Part shown: piece by piece, positions 14,360 through 15,675 of the stretch
Layout of the letters: each line of letters opens with the position of its first letter
How positions within the stretch are numbered: the first letter of the stretch is position 1
Assembly: GCA_963848085.1 (NCBI GenBank)
Contig: CAWKCE010000002.1
Coordinates: 1-15,675, forward strand
DNA from: CAWKCE01 sp032127035
Lineage (GTDB): Bacteria; Actinomycetota; Actinomycetes; JAHEKZ01
Direction of reading: 5' to 3'
DNA length: 15,675 nucleotides
The notes under the pieces: model-generated
Seen by the model: the letters and a program-made list of their open reading frames with translations, nothing else
Databases searched by the model: none
What the model was told of the DNA's origin: nothing
Position numbers and translations under genes: made by a program

Positions 14360-15043
14360 CTAGAGGATGTTGATGGCCCGGGCGATCACGAGAGCCACGA
14401 TGGTGATCGACAGGACCGACTGCCCGACCATCACCATCTTCGCCCAAGGGCGGATCGCGGACACGTCGGTGGGACTGAAAGCCATAGCAGTGTTGAATGA
14501 GAGCGCGAGGTAGTCGGGATACCTCGGAAACCAATTCGGCCCGACCAGTTTTGGGACGTTCATCTCTGGGAACACGAACGATGTCGGCACCCGCCTCGAG
14601 TCGGCAGCTCGCGCCGCCGCGCCACCCGCGTCCGCGTCCCAGTACCACAGCGAGAAGGCGACGACGTTCGTCACCCAGACCACGCCACCGATCGCAAGCA
14701 GCTGGCCGGCGGTCGAGAACGAGGCATCTGTGAGGATGCCGAGGATGAGCCGTATCGCCGACACGACCGTTGCGACGACGATCAAACCGATCATGAGGGC
14801 GGTTGTGATCCTCAGCCAACGGCGGTCGCGGTCGATTCGGCCCGGATCGGCGACTACGAGAATCAGCAAGAAGACCAGTAGGAACGCTGGGTACCAGAAC
14901 CGCGCGGCGTCCCAAATCCGGAAGTCGTTCGGGAGGAACTCGAACAGGACGCCCGACACGACGACGCCAATGGCCATCGGCACTCGTGACTCTGCCTGCC
15001 TGGAGCGGGTGTCGTAGTGAGCTCCGCCCGGGGGGACTGCCAT
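14360..15043 (-). CDS. Predicted membrane protein resembling DUF1345-type family
   Basis: From ATG 15041-15043 the protein has 227 residues. A polar N-terminus (AVPPGGAHYDTRSRQAESR) is followed by about five transmembrane segments: MAIGVVVSGVLFEFL, WYPAFLLVFLLILVVA, ITTALMIGLIVVATVVSAI, LLAIGGVVWVTNVVAFSLWY, and a last one, VGQSVLSITIVALVIARAIN. Between helices lie PEMNVPKLVGPNWFPRYPDY and LALSFNTAMAFSPTDVSAIR. This short loop plus re-entrant-like FNTAMAFSPTD is distinctive and recalls DUF1345 or ion-channel-pore-like membrane proteins; the assignment is tentative. The frame stays open up to 15325, but that upstream part overlaps an opposite-strand remnant, so it is probably not translated. 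An ATG at 15079 is an alternative start. No clear ribosome site is seen at either. Confidence 0.6.
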   Translation of the reverse strand: MAVPPGGAHYDTRSRQAESRVPMAIGVVVSGVLFEFLPNDFRIWDAARFWYPAFLLVFLLILVVADPGRIDRDRRWLRITTALMIGLIVVATVVSAIRLILGILTDASFSTAGQLLAIGGVVWVTNVVAFSLWYWDADAGGAAARAADSRRVPTSFVFPEMNVPKLVGPNWFPRYPDYLALSFNTAMAFSPTDVSAIRPWAKMVMVGQSVLSITIVALVIARAINIL

Positions 15044-15118
15044 AGAGCAAGTGTCGCCACGACGGGGCGAAATGAGCATCACGACACCCCGAAAGGTACG
15101 TGAGTGAGCGCACGTTAA

Positions 15119-15283
15119 GCGCTTCCCCGCTTCGCTGACCTCGAGAACTTCCGACAGGCGCTCGTGTGGCGCTTCGGACCTGAAAACCCAGACGAGTACT
15201 GCAAGGTCGACCAGGCGCACCACCTGCTGGCCGAGGTGCTCCTGGCGCAGGAGGAGCGACGCCCGAGCACCGATCCCAAGTAG
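15119..15283 (+). pseudogene. Orphan coding remnant
   Basis: Just after an in-frame TAA the frame reads RFADLENFRQALVWRFGPEN then PDEYCKVDQAHHLLAEVLLA and QEERRPSTDPK to TAG at 15281-15283. The composition is very protein-like (amphipathic helices, codon third positions mostly G/C). There is no start codon with a ribosome site; GTG 15163-15165 is the only in-frame candidate. It looks like the C-terminal part of a small protein whose front was lost. The family is not recognised. Confidence 0.45.
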
Positions 15284-15375
15284 TTGGTGCCATCTCGTTC
15301 TGGTCAGACCTCGGCACGCGGTCATATCGCTGACGACGCGGGGCCCATGAGGTACCCGACCCGGGAGTGCAACTG

Positions 15376-15670
15376 AACCACTGTCCAGGACCGCCTGGTC
15401 GATACAGCCGGCCCGAGGTGCTTCTCCGGGTGCAAATCGGGCTCACAACCGAGCCGAAGCGGCCCAATCTCCGGGACCTCGTCGGTGTCCCCATTACGGG
15501 GACTGTCTCCACGCTCAAAATCGGACCCCTGCCGGACAGTGGGCCGCATCAATCCGGAGGAGGACGGCAAGGTACTTCCGCATCGGCACGAATCCACTTC
15601 CAGCCAGCGCCGACGGCGGTGCGAAACCCGAGGTTGGGAGCCCGATCGGCGGTCTTCCGCACGTCCTACG
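15376..15670 (+). repeat. Diverged ~290-bp direct repeat, right copy
   Basis: Homologous to 12220-12492 in the same orientation. It contains a perfect hairpin GTCCCC-ATTAC-GGGGAC followed by ACGCTCAAAATCGGACCCC. The reverse complement (GGTCCGATTTTGAGCGTGG) recalls sequences seen at ends of some IS21-type elements, from memory and unverified. The right edge is close to the window end, so the full unit may be longer. Confidence 0.65.
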
Positions 15671-15675
15671 GTTGC

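Overview
The window is high-GC DNA with GTG starts, Tat-exported proteins and gene families typical of Actinobacteria: a tRNA-His next to oligoribonuclease, a two-domain universal stress protein next to an Acg-type nitroreductase, and a TipAS-like protein. It resembles a soil or rock actinobacterium of the Geodermatophilaceae/Frankia kind. That genus-level impression is inference only.

Left part (1-2900): a repeat-rich cluster of two small secreted-protein families. Family X is a Tat substrate ending in the residues RLEVFSATCQ. Family Y is a Tat substrate with one carboxypeptidase-regulatory-like (beta-sandwich) domain and a Cys-rich tail. There are three X copies (a tail at 1-54, an intact gene at 1293-1922, a ruined copy at about 2107-2468) and two Y copies (intact at 102-596, 5'-truncated at 2545-2893). 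X and Y face each other. A decayed piece of oligoribonuclease lies beside the intact Y gene, so an X-Y-orn block was apparently duplicated and then eroded. The intact X and Y genes are divergent. Each carries the same 26-bp upstream element at almost the same distance from its start, which suggests joint regulation.

Core part (2893-10250): a small membrane-anchored protein, tRNA-His and intact orn on the minus strand. Divergent from orn are a cation-efflux-like membrane protein and a beta-CASP metallo-beta-lactamase ribonuclease, which look like an operon. Then come a 32-bp tandem repeat, an Acg-like nitroreductase and a tandem-USP protein (minus strand). A DevR/DosR-type palindrome lies in the divergent promoter region between the USP gene and a zinc alcohol dehydrogenase that carries a frameshift. 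Next are a stand-alone TipAS-like protein, two 40-bp palindromic repeats and tRNA-Arg(TCT). The USP, nitroreductase and dehydrogenase set looks like a hypoxia/redox-stress (dormancy-type) locus.

Right part (10251-15675): a graveyard of mobile DNA. It holds a large DDE transposase broken by two frameshifts, the last part of an arylsulfatase, two predicted multi-pass membrane proteins, an IS6-family transposase with several frameshifts, an orphan coding remnant, and two diverged direct repeats of about 290 bp. The repeats bracket the 12.5-15.4 kb segment, and the second one runs to the window edge. No CRISPR array or complete defence system is visible. The most unusual material is the duplicated X/Y secreted cluster with its shared promoter element, and the dispersed palindromic and direct repeats.
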